A stretch of DNA of 10,810 bases from positions 7,960 to 18,769 of the forward strand of contig NWUY0304531045.1 in the NCBI GenBank assembly GCA_004151065.3, written 5' to 3'. This document shows, piece after piece, positions 8,669 to 10,810 of the stretch. Origin of the DNA: Larix sibirica (lineage: Eukaryota > Streptophyta > Pinopsida > Pinales > Pinaceae). The position numbers were made by a program, and so were the translations under genes. How positions within the stretch are numbered: position 1 is the stretch's first letter; each line of letters starts with the position of its first letter. The notes under the pieces are model-generated. The model ran no database searches. It had not been told where the DNA came from and saw only the letters and a program-made list of their open reading frames with translations.

Positions 8669-9064
8669 AGACATTGCTTGCATGCTATCATCCACGAAAT
8701 TTACTCCAGAAATCGGTCTGTAAACCTCTTAAAGTGCCTTAAGACTTTTTTTGACAATTCCACCTATGGAGCAAGACAGACGGCTTTTCTAGCTGTGATA
8801 ACCAATCTCCGAACTCTATGCTCAGGTATAACCAACCTTCAAAACTCTATATGTCAACATTTCACTATAGTCCTAATTGGAAACCTTTACACTGATGAAT
8901 ACAAAAATAACCAGAAAGTGGTAGAAGAGACAATATTTGCTGAAATCCACAAAATTGGAGCTCCAAAACAACATAATACCATAAGGTTATCACTTTTTGG
9001 ATCGTTATTGTGCTTACTAAGAAATATAAACAATTTGCAGTTGGATCGTTATTGTGCTTACTAA
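8669..9064 (+). CDS. Unrecognised open frame, longest in the window
   Basis: The frame is open from just after TGA at 8666-8668 to TAA at 9062-9064, about 131 codons; no ATG lies near its start and the first start-like codon is TTG at 8678. The composition is fairly balanced, with VNLLKCLKTFFDN, ARQTAFLAVITNL and KVVEETIFAEIHKIG. The early part could form amphipathic helices. I recognise no domain. The last 14 or so codons lie inside the 44-bp tandem duplication, whose second copy shifts the frame and supplies the stop, so the natural end may have been lost. It could be a relic exon or a chance frame. Confidence 0.2.
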   Translation, partial: RHCLHAIIHEIYSRNRSVNLLKCLKTFFDNSTYGARQTAFLAVITNLRTLCSGITNLQNSICQHFTIVLIGNLYTDEYKNNQKVVEETIFAEIHKIGAPKQHNTIRLSLFGSLLCLLRNINNLQLDRYCAY

Positions 9065-9084
9065 GAAATCTAAACAATTTGCAG
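8997..9084. repeat. 44-bp tandem duplication (two copies)
   Basis: Copy 1 is 8997-9040 and copy 2 is 9041-9084, both running from TTGGATCGTT to AATTTGCAG. They differ at one position (AATATAAA against AATCTAAA), so the duplication is recent. Each copy ends in a pyrimidine-poor TTTGCAG that resembles a 3' splice acceptor only superficially. The unit is not a multiple of three and truncates the frame at 8669-9064. Confidence 0.95.
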
Positions 9085-9477
9085 GCAAAATTATATATAA
9101 AACAATGGAAAGTAGGATGCTAAGATAATAAAGGCTATGCAGTATTCATATCCCAACACAACCCAAGCGGAAACTGTGGTCTTATGGTAACAGAGCACAA
9201 CTAACAGAAAACTACAAAATTCATAATGGACATATATTTTACATGATGAATGCATGTGCTTTAAGAGAAATAGGTAGAGTTTAAGAGACTTCTTTTTTTC
9301 AATTTTTCCCAAATCAGGGAGACTTTAGGAAAGAACAACTTTATACCTGTTGCTATGCCGCATTTCCCAAAATATTCGGTATGCGAAATGAAGAAAAAAA
9401 TCAGCTTTTTTTGTTTTGTTTGTCTAATCCAGAAGTTGGTTTGTTTGTAGGGAAAATATCTAATTTTCATAGACAGT
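9085..9477. other. No recognisable gene; AT-rich spacer
   Basis: Minus-strand frames at 9091-9312 and 9261-9515 overlap each other and are rich in Phe, Leu, Lys and Ser; I see no domain in them. A 12-base match to the usual primer-binding-site word of plant LTR elements occurs at 9185-9196 with one mismatch, but no LTR edge adjoins it (see rejected items). Confidence 0.3.
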
Positions 9478-10545
9478 AATGTTGCATTTTGCATGAACAA
9501 TGCATATGAATTCATGTACTGACTTTTGTCTCTCCCCTAACGTCATAAATGGGTTGAGTTAAAAGGAATGTTGCATTTCACATGACCGTTGCACATGCAT
9601 TGGTATTTTAAGTTTCTATTATGCCTGAATTATATAAATGTAAACTCAGAGGTATGTTGCTTTTTAGATGATTGGTGAATTTTGATTTAATGTATTGAGA
9701 TATTTCATAGATGTTTCAGGTATAGCTGCATTATAATTTCTTTAACTGATGTTTTAACTCTAATTCGGGTTCTTCTTCAGGAATGACAACTAAATTATAG
9801 AGATGCTCTTACCCTTAATTTATGCTAAAGAGTATATTGAAATCAACAAGACAACACTTGGTAAATTGTATTATGCTTCCTTCCAAATATTTAGCATATG
9901 AGGTGTTGGATATGATGATCAATGCATATCAATTTTTTCCTTGGAAATCAATGCATATCAATTGATATAATGAATTTTAGATTTTCTTTCATCCTAAACT
10001 TAAATATGATGGTTCACCGGTGAGGCATGCTCCATGGAGGTTTTTGAAGCCATCCACGAAGGTTTTATTTTCCCTATTGTCTGCACCACCTATATACATA
10101 GCATGAGCTTTAAAGGGTTGAGGATGAGTGTAAATCCTGGGGTAGTGTGGCATAATATTGCATTTTCATGATCAGTTTGAATACATTTCCTTATTTAGAC
10201 CAAAGCTGCATGCATGATATGAATTTCAATGGAATCATCCCAAGTGGCATGAGTTTCAAAGGGATGAGGCCAGGTGACCTGCGTTTTTAGTAGAAAAGTG
10301 CAGTTTTCCTTGCCTTATCAGGCTACACCCGCACACATGTTTATCCTGCACACATGGCATCAGATTCAAAGGGATGATGCCAAGTGGCATGAGTTTCAAA
10401 GGGATGAGGGTGGGTTCAGATTACATTGCCTTATTTAGGTTACACTTGCACACACTGCTTGCGTTTCAAAGGGATGAGGAGGGATGGGTGCATGCCCTGG
10501 GCAGTTATGGGGAATGTTGCACTTCCATGATCAATCCATTTAGGT
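9478..10545. repeat. Degenerate minisatellite-like repeat domain
   Basis: Short modules recur through this kilobase. Module A, consensus GAGTTTCAAAGGGATGAGG, occurs at 10105-10123 (diverged), 10251-10269, 10391-10409 and 10461-10479 (GCGTTTC variant), with weaker relatives at 10221-10238 and 10361-10379. Module B, consensus AATGTTGCATTTYCATGAYC, occurs at 9478-9500 (longer by an insertion), 9567-9587, 10154-10173 and 10513-10532. Module C, around CCTTATTTAG followed in places by GNTACAC, occurs at about 10190, 10313 and 10429. A perfect 30-bp direct repeat links 10240-10269 with 10380-10409, 140 bp apart. The order of modules is partly shuffled, so this is an old, rearranged array and not a clean satellite. 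Between 9588 and 10100 the array signal is weak apart from a 17-bp direct repeat. Confidence 0.75.
9918..9968. repeat. 17-bp direct repeat with overlapping palindrome
   Basis: ATCAATGCATATCAATT occurs at 9918-9934 and again at 9947-9963, 29 bp apart with a T-rich spacer. The second copy runs into a perfect 14-bp palindrome, ATATCAATTGATAT, at 9955-9968. It looks like a small local duplication; I see no function. Confidence 0.85.
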
Positions 10546-10810
10546 GCTGTCATTAATGTCATGACACTAGAGACAATGGAATACCTTCACTTGACAAATC
10601 TCAGACCAACCACAACAGTCTTCGAATTAGCTGATAGGTCTAAAATTACACCTGAAGGGGTCTTAGAAGATATTATTGTTTCTCTAGACTCCTGGCAATA
10701 TCCTGTTGATTTTATAGTCCTACAACCAAAATCCAACTTAGGAGGTCACCCATTGATCCTTGGCAGACCCTGGCTGGCAACAACAGATGCTTTCATAGGA
10801 TGTAGGTCAG
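10540..10810 (+). mobile_element. 5'-truncated Ty3/gypsy retrotransposon pol fragment: retropepsin domain, open to the right edge
   Basis: The frame beginning after TGA 10528-10530 stays open to the window end. From 10540 it reads LGAVINVM, then ELADRS (10624-10641), GVLEDI (10657-10674), YPVDFIVL (10699-10722) and PLILGRPWLA (10750-10779). These are the ordered landmarks of the aspartic protease (retropepsin) of plant Ty3/gypsy polyproteins: active-site loop, flap-proximal LADRS, the GV.ED strand, the PVDF strand and the ILGRPWL motif. The enzyme would release mature Gag and Pol proteins. The position where the family has the catalytic aspartate just before LGA is CAT (His) at 10537-10539, at the edge of the repeat array. 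Gag, the zinc knuckle and any LTR are absent upstream, so the copy is 5'-truncated and cannot be autonomous as seen. Reverse transcriptase, RNase H and integrase would lie right of the window. No internal stop occurs in this piece, so decay since insertion is modest. ATG at 10561 is internal to the domain and is not a start. Confidence 0.88.

Noticed and set aside
9185-9196. TGGTAACAGAGC, one mismatch from the initiator-tRNA-Met primer-binding site of plant LTR elements
   Set aside because: No LTR end (CA just upstream) adjoins it, no matching downstream LTR is visible, and no gag follows. A single 12-base near-match is weak by itself.
10374-10556. 60-codon plus frame over the repeat array
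   Set aside because: It only reads through the module repeats and overlaps the start of the protease in another frame; its peptide repetition comes from the array.
10561-10810. ATG at 10561 as the start of a separate gene
   Set aside because: The Met lies inside the conserved protease fold just after the active-site loop; similarity begins upstream at 10540.
1-10810. CRISPR arrays, tRNA or rRNA genes, bacterial operons or defence systems
   Set aside because: No regularly spaced identical repeats with unique spacers, no tRNA A/B-box pairs, and the gene fragments present are eukaryotic.

Overview
The window looks like intergenic, repeat-rich nuclear DNA of a seed plant. It is AT-rich, no open frame exceeds about 130 codons, and the only recognisable protein similarities are broken pieces of eukaryotic genes and one retrotransposon fragment. 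The RNA-dependent RNA polymerase piece is of the cellular type used in plant silencing. The Ty3/gypsy protease piece has a form I associate with large-genome plants, possibly a gymnosperm, but the exact taxon is inference. There are no bacterial operons, no ribosome-binding-site logic, and no rRNA, tRNA or CRISPR.

Layout. Positions 3-131 hold a short frame open to the left edge that could be the C-terminal end of a gene lying outside the window, followed by 3'-UTR-like AT-rich DNA. From about 810 to 4290 there is AT-rich DNA with no recognisable gene; one unexplained 85-codon minus-strand frame sits at 2047-2304 and a weak purine-tract signal at 3871-3883. A 96-bp tandem duplication lies at 4291-4486. 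An antisense fragment of a plant-type RNA-dependent RNA polymerase (RDR) gene lies at 4912-5112. A 70-bp tandem duplication lies at 5626-5765. From about 5916 to 7316 on the plus strand there is a chain of decayed coding blocks. Its 5' part is unrecognised. Its 3' part (about 6952-7313) resembles the adenylation and catalytic-cysteine domains of ubiquitin-activating enzyme E1, with stops, frameshifts and an apparent deletion of the active-site cysteine region.

From 7317 to 9084 there are only anonymous open frames, the longest at 8669-9064, which ends in a 44-bp tandem duplication. From about 9478 to 10545 lies a degenerate minisatellite-like domain built from recurring short modules. It runs directly into a 5'-truncated Ty3/gypsy retropepsin fragment at about 10540-10810, open to the right edge.

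No set of genes here works together. The window is best read as a graveyard of host-gene fragments and transposon debris with several local tandem duplications. I did not find a convincing new biological system. The points most worth checking are the two unrelated host-gene fragments (RDR antisense, E1 sense) about 1.9 kb apart, and the repeat array that abuts the retropepsin fragment.
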